A DNA stretch of 64,000 nt from an uncultured Geobacteraceae bacterium (GCA_903939115.1 CAJAFV010000043.1:1-64000), one strand, 5' to 3'; shown: positions 1 through 8,433, counted from the stretch's first letter. Numbers and translations are program-made. The notes: a model not told the origin generated them from the letters alone.

Positions 1-228
1 GGTGAAGAGCCAGATATGGATTGCGCTCTGCATTTACCTGCTTGTAGCAATCACCAAGAAGCGGCTAAAGATAGAATGTTCGCTCTACACTTTTCTACAG
101 ATTCTTGAGGTCAATTTGTTTGAGAAAAAGACCATTACATCACTGGTTGCGGAGGCTCTCAAGCGAAATCCAGAGCAACCCAAATATAAACAGCTGAAAT
201 TATTCAGTTATTAACCGGACAGTAGTGA
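1..228 (+). mobile_element. Right end of an IS4-family insertion sequence
   Basis: The transposase tail is followed by TTAACCGGACAGTAGTGA (211-228), which resembles the terminal inverted repeats of IS4-group elements. I place the element end at about 226-228 by inference. The left end is outside the window, so neither the matching inverted repeat nor the target-site duplication can be confirmed. The DNA right after it codes for the middle of a large protein with no start of its own, as expected if the IS landed inside that gene. Confidence 0.6.
2..214 (+). CDS. IS4-family transposase, C-terminal fragment (cut by window edge)
   Basis: The 70 visible residues are the extreme C-terminus of an IS4-type DDE transposase. 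The region with IWIALCIYLLVA followed by LYTFLQILEVNLFEKK matches the usual conserved tail of this family, which ends shortly after a NLFE(K/R)(K/R) segment. The reading frame enters from before the window, so the GTG at position 2 is probably an internal codon. The stop (212-214) lies about a dozen bases before the presumed IS end. The DDE catalytic residues are not visible, so activity cannot be judged. Confidence 0.8.
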   Translation: MKSQIWIALCIYLLVAITKKRLKIECSLYTFLQILEVNLFEKKTITSLVAEALKRNPEQPKYKQLKLFSY

Positions 229-2012
229 GAAGGTACAAGGAACCATTGCCCTGTTATCTTCGTTGGAAGATAGAGAACTCGGCCTGGATCCCCAACGATG
301 CGGGGGATGCATTACGGCCGAGAGATTGCGTAATCGGCCAGCGAGCAATTGAGGCTCTTTTTCCGCGTCCACCGAAGCCCTCATCCGAGGCTATGGGTAA
401 TTTCGGCGTTTCGGATGCCGACTTGCTGGATGGCTGGCGCAGATCGGGCGTTCTGACCAGTTTCGCGGAGCTTGAACTTGATGACATTTATGCGCGTCTT
501 ATTGAAATGCCAAAGCGTGATCCCGAGGGGCGTCAGGCCAAAGCTTTGTATCGCTGGCTATTGGAAGCCTCCGATTCGGCGATGGGGCACGGGCAATCTG
601 CAAGAGAGGAGTTCATAAAAAACGGCAAAATGTGGGGACATTTCGGAGACGCTGCAGACTATTACCCGGTTTCTGAGTTGAGACATGCCGACTCCGAGGG
701 CTTGCCGACCAGCCTGCTGAATAATCTTAAAATAGTAGACCTCCCATTCAGAGTCGGTTCAGATAAAGTTGATCGCATTTTCGGAGTTAAGGCGATCGAT
801 CGTATGGGCATTGAGCAACGCGTGAAAAGTTTTCAGCTGGCAGAAAATCGAGATGAGGATTTCCAAAAGGCGAAACCGTTCTTATACCGCCTGCGCACGT
901 CTCAGACCAGCCAAACCCAGTATCTTAACGCCTTGAAACTTCTATCTCTCAAAGTCTGTTCCGAACTGATCGCAGTAATCCGCTATGAAGACCGGGAGTT
1001 CGATTTTATGCCCCCGGTATGGGGCTGGCTGATCGAGAATAATGTGATTTATGTACGAGCTGACCCGGCGGAGCCTCTTGATATAGCCCCTGATCTTCTT
1101 GCCGACTCCGTAGGGGCGGCTATCGCGTCAATCTTTCGCATCGGTGATGGTGGCGAATTTGCCAGGATGTTTCTCTGCAAGGAAAAAGACAGAAAAAGCC
1201 TTCTGAGAAAAATGAGGGGCGAAGAAGCAGATGAAAATATGGAACTGATCATCGAAGAATTCGGAGGTGCCGATACAGCAGCACGTGTTGCCGCCATGCC
1301 GACGAATCTGCCGATTCATGAACCCGAATCGAAACCTGAAGAGCAACCATCAGTTCCTATAAGTGATGCAAAGCCCGAAGTTCCGCCTGAGAAGGAAACT
1401 TTCCCGACCGATCAGCCCAATGGTGACGGCCCGTTACAGGTCGAACAGGCAACGCATGTCCCTTCAGGAGCTCCGAAGCGTCAGGATCTGAAAATCAATA
1501 AGACGACGGGAACTCCGAGGAAACATACGGCAGCCCATCGTGTAACTGACGGCGCGTTCTGCGAGAAGAAAGCCATGGAGTTCGAAGAAGCGAGCGAACC
1601 TGCCCGCTACCCGCTTCAGGTAGGTCAACTGACTGGAATTTCCGCGTTCGGCTGTGACATCATAAGTTTCGCCAGCATCGAGGAGCGGGAGGCATTCAAA
1701 TCTGGAGCGAGTAGACGCCTAGACAAGGTACTTCGATTCATCGAAGTGAAGGGGCGTAAGCATGAAAGCGGATCGATTGAATTGAAGGGCAACGAACGAA
1801 CGGCGGCAATTGAAAACAGGAATAAATATTTCATTTACAGGCTGTACAATTCAGGAGTCAACGAATACCAGTTGAGCATCTTGCAGGACCCACTCGGGCA
1901 AAAAGAAGCCCTTGAGCCCGCTGTTTATGTCGATTTGAATCGTGCGAATGAGACTCAGAAATATTCATTAATAGGCGGCATTCAAGAAGCCGGCACAGGT
2001 GGAACCGTATAA
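225..2012 (+). CDS. 5'-truncated DUF3883 (NO VEIN-type nuclease-fold) protein remnant
   Basis: 595 residues are readable, but the only start codon (GTG at 225) lies inside the presumed IS terminus, so this is probably the 3' part of a longer gene. Residues about 445-575 look like a DUF3883 domain: a GCDI motif near residue 476, FIEVKGR near 505 and then a conserved NE segment, a PD-(D/E)xK-like D...ExK layout. Residues 1-350 are unassigned and resemble the middle of large sacsin-type ATPase/DUF3883 proteins common in defence islands. Residues about 365-440 form a Pro/Glu/Lys-rich linker. The N-terminal ATPase expected for such proteins is missing. Function is not established; a disrupted antiphage or DNA-processing protein is an inference. 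Confidence 0.6.
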   Translation: MRRYKEPLPCYLRWKIENSAWIPNDAGDALRPRDCVIGQRAIEALFPRPPKPSSEAMGNFGVSDADLLDGWRRSGVLTSFAELELDDIYARLIEMPKRDPEGRQAKALYRWLLEASDSAMGHGQSAREEFIKNGKMWGHFGDAADYYPVSELRHADSEGLPTSLLNNLKIVDLPFRVGSDKVDRIFGVKAIDRMGIEQRVKSFQLAENRDEDFQKAKPFLYRLRTSQTSQTQYLNALKLLSLKVCSELIAVIRYEDREFDFMPPVWGWLIENNVIYVRADPAEPLDIAPDLLADSVGAAIASIFRIGDGGEFARMFLCKEKDRKSLLRKMRGEEADENMELIIEEFGGADTAARVAAMPTNLPIHEPESKPEEQPSVPISDAKPEVPPEKETFPTDQPNGDGPLQVEQATHVPSGAPKRQDLKINKTTGTPRKHTAAHRVTDGAFCEKKAMEFEEASEPARYPLQVGQLTGISAFGCDIISFASIEEREAFKSGASRRLDKVLRFIEVKGRKHESGSIELKGNERTAAIENRNKYFIYRLYNSGVNEYQLSILQDPLGQKEALEPAVYVDLNRANETQKYSLIGGIQEAGTGGTV

Positions 2013-2742
2013 TTTTGACTCAAATATCTTAGAAGCATCAACGTAATGGTAGATTGCTGTATCAATACGAAGTTGTTCCAATTTCCAGTGAATGTTGACG
2101 CTACTAGTAAAGGGGCCGTAAAGGGGTCAAACGGGCCAGAGTCATATGGGTCTAATAGAGGTCGAGTCTCAACTCGATACAAATTGTATGACAGCCAGAA
2201 AGAAACGATGACTGATCTCACAACCTCCATAAAACGCTTCGCCTCTCTCAACCGCGCCCCCGGCGCGACGTGGAACGAAGCAACCACGCGCAAGGCACCG
2301 CACAAGGGATGAGCTGTGCATAAAACCTCCATGGTGCTGTTAGAATTAACGGACCCATCCGGACTCACTCGGATCACACCGTTCACTATAATAATCTATA
2401 CGGGGGGGAAGGTCCGCGGTGCTCCGCAAGCCTATTTCTTTGCGATTTATTGCGTAACACGCCGAAATTACAGGAATAAAAAAATAATAAAAAAAGGCCA
2501 CTACCCCGATGGAGGTAATGGCCTTTGCATGTAGTGCATATGGAGACTCTGTTCAGTTACAGTAATGCTGTTTGCTGGCGAGTCTCATGCCGTGACCGTG
2601 GCCCGCTTGTGTCGGACCGGAATAATCAATTTGAGATCGTATAATACTCCTTCGGACAATAGCGTCAAGAGATAATTTAACTGAATACTTATATTAAACA
2701 GTATGTTACGCTTTGAATCGGATAGCGACGACCAGAAACATG
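2013..2742. other. Gene-poor island segment between the truncated DUF3883 gene and the integrase
   Basis: About 730 bases without a convincing gene. Short open frames exist on both strands but have no good ribosome binding site or recognisable composition. Visible structure is limited to a 6-bp inverted repeat (TCGAGT...ACTCGA, 2162-2177) and one terminator-like hairpin (2490-2526). I searched by eye for a second copy of the tRNA-Phe 3' end (an attachment site) and did not find one. Confidence 0.5.
2483..2526 (-). terminator. Rho-independent terminator, minus strand, downstream of the integrase
   Basis: Read on the minus strand, AAAGGCCA-T-TACC pairs with GGTA-G-TGGCCTTT around an 8-base loop, followed by a T-rich tract. 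It lies about 220 bases after the integrase stop codon and could end that transcript. Confidence 0.6.
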
Positions 2743-3987
2743 TCAGCCAACAGACCGCTCAGGCAGGTGGATGACTTTTGCAACAGTCTTCAGGTTACCG
2801 AGATAGTCAGCCCATGTCTGCATCATCTTTTTTCGCTCGTCGAGATGGGATGTGCGGTTGTACGCAGTTCCCAGTGCATCCCGGACAGAGTGGCTCAATT
2901 GGTGCTCGATAAAATCAGGCCTGACTTTAAGAACTTCATCAAGAATTGTCCTGGCAGAGGCCCTGAATCCGTGGGCGGTCGCTTCTTCTTTTGTGAACCC
3001 GAGCCGTCGGAGTCCGGCATTCAGGGCATTGTTCGACATGCAGCGCAGCGGGGAACGATGACAGGGGAAAAGGTATCTGCCATAACCGGTAAGTGGTTGC
3101 AACTCTTTCAGGATGGCAATAGCCTGCCGCGATAGTGGCACGATATGCGGCTGCTTCATTTTCATCCGTTCAGCTGGTATTTCCCAGATGCAGTCGTCAA
3201 AATTTATCTCTGACCATTCGGCCGCCCGTAGTTCACCAGGACGGCAAAACACCAGCGGTAATAACTGTAACGCTGATTTGACAATAAACGAGCCGTTGAA
3301 ATCATCGATTGACCGAAGAATCGGTGCAAGATCTTTGGGAGTGGTTGCCGCAGCATGATGACCGCCCTTGACTGGTGGCAGGGCTCCTCTGAGATCGGCG
3401 GCAATATCGCGTTCTGCATACTCATGCACAATTGCGTAACGGAAGATCATGCCACAGTGATGCCGGAGGCGGTGCGCCGAATCAAGTGCCCCACGACTGG
3501 CAATGCGTTCAAGAACAGTCAACAGCTCTTTTGGTTTGATTTCGGAGATTGGGCGAGATCCGAGTGGCGGAAAGATATCTTTCTCAAGGCGGTGCATAAT
3601 GTCGGCAGCATGGGTTGGTGACCACTTGCCGGCAGCGGAAAATTTCAGGTGCCATTGTCGTGCGATTACTTCAAACGTGTTGGCAGCCAACTCCTTGCCG
3701 GTCGACTTGAGCGTTTTTTTCATCGCTCCCGGGTCGATACCATTCGCCAGAAGTTTTTTTGCATCTTCGCGGCGTTGCCTGGCCTCAGCAAGGGTGACCG
3801 AAGGATAAGCGCCAAGAGCCAACATTTTGCGTTTGTTGTCAAACCTGTAATCGAAACGCCACAGCTTACCATTTGTCGGCGTAATCAGAAGAAAAAGGCC
3901 GAAACCATCCATAAGCTTGTAATCTTTTTCCTGCGGTTTTGCATTTTTTATCTGGGCATCAGATAGAGGCGCAATCCTTTTTGGCAT
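2743..3987 (-). CDS. P4-type tyrosine recombinase/integrase of a tRNA-Phe island
   Basis: A 414-residue site-specific recombinase that would integrate and excise the island. The N-terminal part (about 1-85; APLSDAQIKNAKPQ..., YKLMDGFGLFLLI, LALGAYPSVTLAEAR) is the DUF4102 arm-binding domain of P4-type integrases. A SAM-like core-binding domain follows, then the catalytic domain with R in GELRAAEWSEI, HGFRASART, HQLSHSV and the terminal AYNRT tyrosine. Length is normal and no frameshift is seen. I chose the ATG at 3987 because an AAAAAGGAG lies 8 bases upstream; a longer frame reaches 4023. The gene starts about 180 bases inside the 3' end of tRNA-Phe and reads away from it, the usual arrangement for P4-like islands. 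Confidence 0.9.
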   Translation of the reverse strand: MPKRIAPLSDAQIKNAKPQEKDYKLMDGFGLFLLITPTNGKLWRFDYRFDNKRKMLALGAYPSVTLAEARQRREDAKKLLANGIDPGAMKKTLKSTGKELAANTFEVIARQWHLKFSAAGKWSPTHAADIMHRLEKDIFPPLGSRPISEIKPKELLTVLERIASRGALDSAHRLRHHCGMIFRYAIVHEYAERDIAADLRGALPPVKGGHHAAATTPKDLAPILRSIDDFNGSFIVKSALQLLPLVFCRPGELRAAEWSEINFDDCIWEIPAERMKMKQPHIVPLSRQAIAILKELQPLTGYGRYLFPCHRSPLRCMSNNALNAGLRRLGFTKEEATAHGFRASARTILDEVLKVRPDFIEHQLSHSVRDALGTAYNRTSHLDERKKMMQTWADYLGNLKTVAKVIHLPERSVG

Positions 3988-4107
3988 GGGCATTTCTCCT
4001 TTTTGGAGGTATCCGGTATGCATGGAGGTATGTATCTCTCAATAGATACCTCCAAAACTCTTGGATTTTGCCATACCACAAAAGACGAATTCGGACAATA
4101 GATAAAG

Positions 4108-4137
4108 AAAAAGCCCCGATTTCTCGGGGCTTTTAAG
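4108..4137 (-). terminator. Rho-independent terminator of tRNA-Phe
   Basis: The stem AAAAGCCCCG / CGGGGCTTTTT with a short AGAAAT loop ends in a T run on the minus strand, 30 bases after the tRNA 3' end. The stem is symmetric enough to work on both strands. It lies between the tRNA and the integrase, so integrase expression probably needs its own promoter. Confidence 0.8.
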
Positions 4138-4166
4138 ACCATGTTGGTCATGGTCGGACATTCTAG

Positions 4167-4242
4167 TGGTGCCCAGGGACGGAATCGAACCGCCGACACG
4201 AGGATTTTCAATCCTCTGCTCTACCGACTGAGCTACCTGGGC
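4167..4242 (-). tRNA. tRNA-Phe (GAA)
   Basis: The minus strand gives a complete 76-nt cloverleaf beginning GCCCAGGTAGCTCAG and ending CCTGGGCACCA with the CCA encoded. The anticodon stem-loop GAGGATT-GAA-AATCCTC has anticodon GAA, and the T-loop GTTCGATTC is intact. The integrase downstream indicates that the 3' half of this gene is the attachment site. The tRNA itself remains complete on this side of the junction. Confidence 0.97.
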
Positions 4243-4254
4243 AAAAGGATCTCT

Positions 4255-4283
4255 CTTATAACTTTATCGTTGCGAAGTGTCAA
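4255..4283 (-). promoter_or_regulatory. Sigma70-type promoter of tRNA-Phe
   Basis: On the minus strand TTGACA (4283-4278) and TATAAG (4260-4255) are separated by 17 bases, and the tRNA 5' end is 12 bases further on. This is close to the consensus for a strong housekeeping promoter. Confidence 0.8.
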
Positions 4284-4298
4284 TAGGAAAGTTTAAAA

Positions 4299-5375
4299 CT
4301 ATTCTGATTTTTCTCGCTGCATTTTAATTGGGACATAATTGCAAAAGGGTTCTTCTTCCATGTAATCCCCGTGAACGGCATCGGCGCGGGCACGACATCC
4401 TCCGCAGACGTTAAGATATTCGCATTGGCCGCATTTTCCTTTGTAGGACTTAAAGTCGCGAAGATCGTTAAATAGTTCCGAACTTTCCCAGATCTCGCGG
4501 AAAGGAATCTCTTTGACATTGCCGGCGGTACGATGGAAATAGGAGCAGGGTTTTACGTTGCCATAGCAGTCAATCAGGCAGATAGACTGCGCGGCGATGC
4601 AGCCTTTGCCGCCTCCGGTCGAGAAGGTAAGTGAACGTCGCTCGAATTTGGTCCCCTCGGCTTTCGCTTTCTGCGGGACGATTCGATAATAGTGAGGAGC
4701 GCAGGTCGGACGCATCAAGATGTCATCTTCCATCTTTTCCTGCTGGTAGTGCCAGTCAAGAATTTCTTCGTAGTCCTCTTTTGAGATCAGTTCACTCATG
4801 ATCTCTTCGCCGCGACCGGTTGGGACGATCATAAACATGTACCAGGCCGTAGCTCCCAAGCCCTTTGCCGTCTTGAAGGTTGCTGCAATATCGGTTTGAT
4901 TGCGTTTGGTAAACGAGGAGTTGATCAAAAACTTCTGGCCATTTCGTATGAATATTTCAGCTGCCCGTACAACGCCATCAAATGAGCCGGGAGATTGGCG
5001 AAAATTATCGTGTACGGCGGCATTCGAGCCATCAAGAGACAACGAGACCATTTTAATGTCAGCCTTCTTCATTTTCTGGCAGATTTCGTCCGTAACCAGT
5101 GAGCCATTTGTGGCCATGCACATACGGAGGCCGAGCGAGGTGCCGTACTCAGCCAGTTCAAAGATGTCGGGACGTAACAGTGGCTCTCCTCCGGAAAGAA
5201 CGACAACCGGTTTTGAAAAGTCGGCAATGTCAGAGAGGAGTTTTTTCCCCTCTTCCGTTGTAAAGTCACCTTCTGACGAAGTGAGGTCAGAAGAACAACG
5301 ACAGTGTACGCAATGCAGATTACATTTTTGCGTGGTTTCCCAGGCAATCCATTTTGGTATAAATTCAGAGTTCAT
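4299..5375 (-). CDS. ahbD: Radical SAM protein of the AhbD/NirJ type (putative siroheme-route heme b synthase)
   Basis: 358 residues. The radical SAM cluster motif CNLHCVHC (CX3CX2C) is near residue 18, followed by [18 protein letters not shown] (GGEP motif). The C-terminal SPASM-like region has [20 protein letters not shown] and then [17 protein letters not shown] with [11 protein letters not shown], cysteines for an auxiliary 4Fe-4S cluster. This order and the [11 protein letters not shown] ending fit AhbD, which oxidatively decarboxylates Fe-coproporphyrin III to heme b in the siroheme-dependent pathway. Close relatives (AhbC, NirJ, SPASM peptide maturases) cannot be excluded from sequence alone. 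A GGGAG precedes the ATG. It stands alone, with no other ahb or nir genes beside it. Confidence 0.65.
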   Translation of the reverse strand: MNSEFIPKWIAWETTQKCNLHCVHCRCSSDLTSSEGDFTTEEGKKLLSDIADFSKPVVVLSGGEPLLRPDIFELAEYGTSLGLRMCMATNGSLVTDEICQKMKKADIKMVSLSLDGSNAAVHDNFRQSPGSFDGVVRAAEIFIRNGQKFLINSSFTKRNQTDIAATFKTAKGLGATAWYMFMIVPTGRGEEIMSELISKEDYEEILDWHYQQEKMEDDILMRPTCAPHYYRIVPQKAKAEGTKFERRSLTFSTGGGKGCIAAQSICLIDCYGNVKPCSYFHRTAGNVKEIPFREIWESSELFNDLRDFKSYKGKCGQCEYLNVCGGCRARADAVHGDYMEEEPFCNYVPIKMQREKSE

Positions 5376-5512
5376 ACTGCTCCCATAACATATTTCGGTG
5401 ATAGGTTGAATCAGGTTACTTAATCGGGAAGCGTACCTGAATGACCGCGTAAACTCAAGAATTTATTCAGCGATGAGTCACTGCCATATTTAGAATTCGT
5501 ATAAACAAGCTC

Positions 5513-5541
5513 TTGCAATCACGTTGTACGTATAGTAGTAT
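5513..5541 (+). promoter_or_regulatory. Sigma70-type promoter upstream of the ppiD-like gene
   Basis: TTGCAA (5513-5518) and TAGTAT (5536-5541) are separated by 17 bases, about 60 bases ahead of the start codon. A short GCCGCC-TTTT-GCGGC hairpin sits in the presumed leader (about 5550-5565). Confidence 0.55.
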
Positions 5542-5603
5542 GTCGCTCCCGCCGCCTTTTGCGGCGTTTTACGTATATTACCTCTCTTAAGGAGCATCAA
5601 TTT

Positions 5604-7190
5604 ATGCTGAGTATCATGCGCAAACAAAAAGAATCAATTGTCATCAAGATCGTCTTTGTTATTATTGTTCTTTCCTTTGTCGGTACCATCTTTTTGGTGT
5701 GGGGAATGGGTAGTGAGCGGAATGGTGGGGGGAAGGGCGGTTATGCTGCTAAAGTAAACGGTACACGTATTACTCTTGAAGAGTATCAGAATGCCTATCA
5801 GCGCATCAGAAATATGTATCAGCAGATTTATGGCCAGTCCATTCCTCCTGAAATGGAGAAGATGCTGGGATTGAAAAAAGTTGCTCTCGATAGCCTGATT
5901 GACAGTCTGCTTGCGATGAAAGAGGCAAAGTCTCTTGGAATAAAAGTTTCAAAGGATGATATCTCTGCCGCAATTGAAGCTATGCCGATGTTCCAGAAGG
6001 ACGGGAAATTCAGTTTTGACCAGTATCAGCAGTTACTAAAGTCAAATCGTATGACTGCCAAGGATTATGAGGAAGGGCAGGAGATGGAAGTTACTCTCAA
6101 AAAAGTCCGACAATCCATCAAGGATAAAGCGGTTGTGACTGACGCAGAGACCTTGGCGCAGTTTAAAAAAGAAAATGATAAGTTGGAACTGGAGTATGTT
6201 GCGTATGCTCCGGCTGACGTGGTTTCAGAGGTAAAGCTTACTGAAGCGGATCTGAACGATTATCTGCAAAAGAATCAAAATGATTTTAAAACTGCTGAAA
6301 AGGTGGCTGTCTCCTATATTCTGCTTGATCCGGCGGCATTGAGCGCAAAAACAACGGTGTCCGAAGAGGAAATTCAGACTTTTTATCAGAAGAATGTTGA
6401 CCGTTGGCAGGGAAAAGATGGCATTCAGCCTCTGAGCGAAGTCAAGGATAAGGTTAAGGCGGAAGCGATTAAACAGAAAACGGCCAAGCAGGTGTTTGAG
6501 CTCGCTGCCGACACGTTATACAAAAACATCAAATCCGGAGACTTGAACCAGATTGCAACTGCATTGAAGCAAAATGTGCTGGAAACGGCTCTGTTTACTG
6601 CGAATACGCCTGCTCCTGCTCTGATTGGTGAAGCGGCAGTGATTAAAAAGGCTCTTGAGTTGAAACAGGGCGAGCTTGGCGGGCCGGTCGAAACAGCAAA
6701 GGGAATTTACATTCTGAAAGCAAAGGAGCGTAAGGCCGCTGCAGTTCCTGCGCTTGCTGAAATTAAAGGAGCCGTTGAGGAAAAAGCAAAAGCGGCAAAA
6801 GCGATCGAGCTGGCTAAGAAAAAAGCGGAAGAGGCTGCAAAGCAGCTGTCGACTAACGCCGCTATGAAAACCCAAACTACCGGAAGTTTTGGTTACTCCG
6901 CAAAAGGCGAAATTCCAACAATCGGCACGTCTCCAGAAATAGCTGAAGCCGTATTCAAACTCTCCGCGAAACAAGCGCCTGCCACCCCGTTTAAAGTCGG
7001 TAACCGGTGGTGTGCTGTTCGTGTCGCGAGTCGTACGGAAGCGTCAAAAGAGCAGTACAATGCGGCAAAGGAAGAGCTGAAAAAGAAAATGCTCCCCAAA
7101 AAACAGGAAGATGCATTGACTGAATGGGCTAAGGGATTACGGGAAAAAGCGAAGATCGAAATTAATCCGGCGCTTATCGCCGAGAAATAG
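5604..7190 (+). CDS. PpiD-like membrane-anchored periplasmic chaperone apparently lacking the PPIase core
   Basis: 528 residues. One N-terminal membrane anchor (about 12-35, IVFVIIVLSFVGTIFLVWGMG) leads to a SurA_N_3/PpiD N-terminal chaperone domain (VNGTRITLEEYQNAYQRI). In PpiD a parvulin rotamase domain should follow the strand-rich part ending EEEIQTFYQKNVDRW. Here the chain passes directly from there to PLSEVKDKVKAEAIKQK, the segment normally found after the rotamase, so the parvulin core seems absent. A Lys/Ala-rich helical C-terminus follows. Expected role: assisting folding of secreted proteins at the inner membrane. The ATG at 5604 is chosen for AAGGAG 9 bases upstream; an earlier in-frame codon at 5559 has no such site. 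purC follows after 9 bases. Confidence 0.8.
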   Translation: MLSIMRKQKESIVIKIVFVIIVLSFVGTIFLVWGMGSERNGGGKGGYAAKVNGTRITLEEYQNAYQRIRNMYQQIYGQSIPPEMEKMLGLKKVALDSLIDSLLAMKEAKSLGIKVSKDDISAAIEAMPMFQKDGKFSFDQYQQLLKSNRMTAKDYEEGQEMEVTLKKVRQSIKDKAVVTDAETLAQFKKENDKLELEYVAYAPADVVSEVKLTEADLNDYLQKNQNDFKTAEKVAVSYILLDPAALSAKTTVSEEEIQTFYQKNVDRWQGKDGIQPLSEVKDKVKAEAIKQKTAKQVFELAADTLYKNIKSGDLNQIATALKQNVLETALFTANTPAPALIGEAAVIKKALELKQGELGGPVETAKGIYILKAKERKAAAVPALAEIKGAVEEKAKAAKAIELAKKKAEEAAKQLSTNAAMKTQTTGSFGYSAKGEIPTIGTSPEIAEAVFKLSAKQAPATPFKVGNRWCAVRVASRTEASKEQYNAAKEELKKKMLPKKQEDALTEWAKGLREKAKIEINPALIAEK

Positions 7191-7199
7191 GAGACATTT

Positions 7200-8090
7200 A
7201 TGTCAAAACTTGTTATGCAGACCGATTTTTCCGGCTTGAAGCTGATGGCCCGCGGTAAAGTGCGTGATATTTATGACCTTGGTGAGACGCTGCTGCTGGT
7301 AACGTCAGACAGGATCTCTGCTTTTGACGTGATTATGAATGAGCCGATCCCCGATAAAGGGTTTGTCTTGACTCAGATATCGGCATTCTGGTTCCGTCAG
7401 ATGGAAGATATCGTCCCTAACCATATTATCTCGATTGATGTTGCTGATTATCCCGCAGAATGCCAGCCGTATGCTGAAATTCTCGAAGGGCGTTCGATGC
7501 TGGTAAAAAAAGCGACACCGCTGCCGGTCGAATGTATTGTGCGCGGTTATGTTTCCGGCTCAGGTTGGAAGGATTACAAGGCCACCGGAGAAATCAGCGG
7601 CATTAAACTGCCGGTTGGTCTCAAGGAGTCTGATCGCCTTCCCGAACCGATTTTTACACCTTCAACAAAAGCAGATCTCGGCGAACACGATGAAACAATT
7701 TCGTTTGAAAAGATGGTGGCTATCTGTGGCTCCGATTTAGCCGAAAAGGCCCGCGATTATACCCTTAAAATTTATACCCGTGCACGTGATCTTGCCGCTG
7801 AAAAGGGCATTATTATTGCCGATACAAAATTTGAATTTGGTGTATATAACGGTGAGTTGATCATCATTGATGAATGTATGACACCAGATTCAAGCCGCTT
7901 CTGGCTCAAGGAAGCGTATCAGCCGGGGGGGGCTCAGCCGAGCTTTGACAAGCAGTTTCTACGTGATTATCTTGAGACGCTTGATTGGGGAAAATGCGCT
8001 CCGGCACCCGTATTACCGCAGGAAATTCTGGACAAAACCGCCGACAAATATCGTGAGGCGCTGCAGAGAATAGCCGGTATAACAGTTTAG
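7200..8090 (+). CDS. purC: Phosphoribosylaminoimidazole-succinocarboxamide synthase
   Basis: 296 residues, full length for the longer bacterial/fungal-type SAICAR synthase. It joins CAIR and aspartate using ATP in purine synthesis. Visible signatures are [12 protein letters not shown] near the N-terminus, [13 protein letters not shown], the [17 protein letters not shown] segment, [15 protein letters not shown] and [15 protein letters not shown]. The start ATG lies 7 bases after a GGAGA. It is 9 bases behind the PpiD-like gene and is probably co-transcribed with it, ending at the hairpin at 8112. Confidence 0.97.
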   Translation: MSKLVMQTDFSGLKLMARGKVRDIYDLGETLLLVTSDRISAFDVIMNEPIPDKGFVLTQISAFWFRQMEDIVPNHIISIDVADYPAECQPYAEILEGRSMLVKKATPLPVECIVRGYVSGSGWKDYKATGEISGIKLPVGLKESDRLPEPIFTPSTKADLGEHDETISFEKMVAICGSDLAEKARDYTLKIYTRARDLAAEKGIIIADTKFEFGVYNGELIIIDECMTPDSSRFWLKEAYQPGGAQPSFDKQFLRDYLETLDWGKCAPAPVLPQEILDKTADKYREALQRIAGITV

Positions 8091-8111
8091 GATAGGCTGA
8101 ACATATAAGCG

Positions 8112-8145
8112 AGAGGCGGATCAATGACGCTCCGCCTCTTTTTTT
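8112..8145 (+). terminator. Rho-independent terminator after purC
   Basis: AGAGGCGGA pairs with TCCGCCTCT around a 10-base loop and is followed by seven T residues. Confidence 0.85.
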
Positions 8146-8155
8146 GTGCACGCTC

Positions 8156-8183
8156 TTGACTGTACAGTATAGTACGATAAAAT
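8156..8183 (+). promoter_or_regulatory. Sigma70-type promoter of the small four-cysteine protein
   Basis: TTGACT (8156-8161) and TAAAAT (8178-8183) with a 16-base spacer, about 58 bases before the start codon at 8242. The gene lies between two terminators, so this promoter would drive it alone. Confidence 0.65.
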
Positions 8184-8241
8184 GGCTTTGAACTGTTGCT
8201 CCCACTACTATTGTCGAATTACAAACAGAGGAGAATTGGAA

Positions 8242-8421
8242 ATGAAACTGGAAGACATTAAAGAAGTTGCAAAGAAGTATGACATTAAAGTTGGTAAGCT
8301 TAAAAAAGCTGAACTGGTACGAACCGTACAGGTTGCTGAGCTGAACGACCCGTGCTTTGAAACCGGGAAAGCTGCTGAATGTGGCCAGGCAGAGTGCCTC
8401 TGGCGCGAAGACTGTAAATAA
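8242..8421 (+). CDS. Small SAP-like protein with a four-cysteine tail
   Basis: 59 residues. The first 35 (MKLEDIKEVAKKYDIKVGKL, then KKAELVRTVQ) have the helix-turn-helix-like pattern of SAP or Rho N-terminal domains, small nucleic-acid-binding modules. The tail CFETGKAAECGQAECLWREDC has cysteines spaced C-x8-C-x4-C-x5-C, which could bind metal. Start chosen at 8242 for a GAGGAGA 8 bases upstream; the frame extends back to 8182 without a site. It has its own promoter and terminator, so it is expressed as a single gene, perhaps at high level. Function is unknown; nucleic-acid binding is an inference. Confidence 0.8.
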   Translation: MKLEDIKEVAKKYDIKVGKLKKAELVRTVQVAELNDPCFETGKAAECGQAECLWREDCK

Positions 8422-8433
8422 GTATGGAGAGGC

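Noticed and set aside
1982-2386. 134-residue minus-strand frame in the island spacer
   Set aside because: No RBS, no recognisable domain, and it overlaps the end of the DUF3883 frame. I could not support it as a gene, although a decayed mobile-element fragment is possible.
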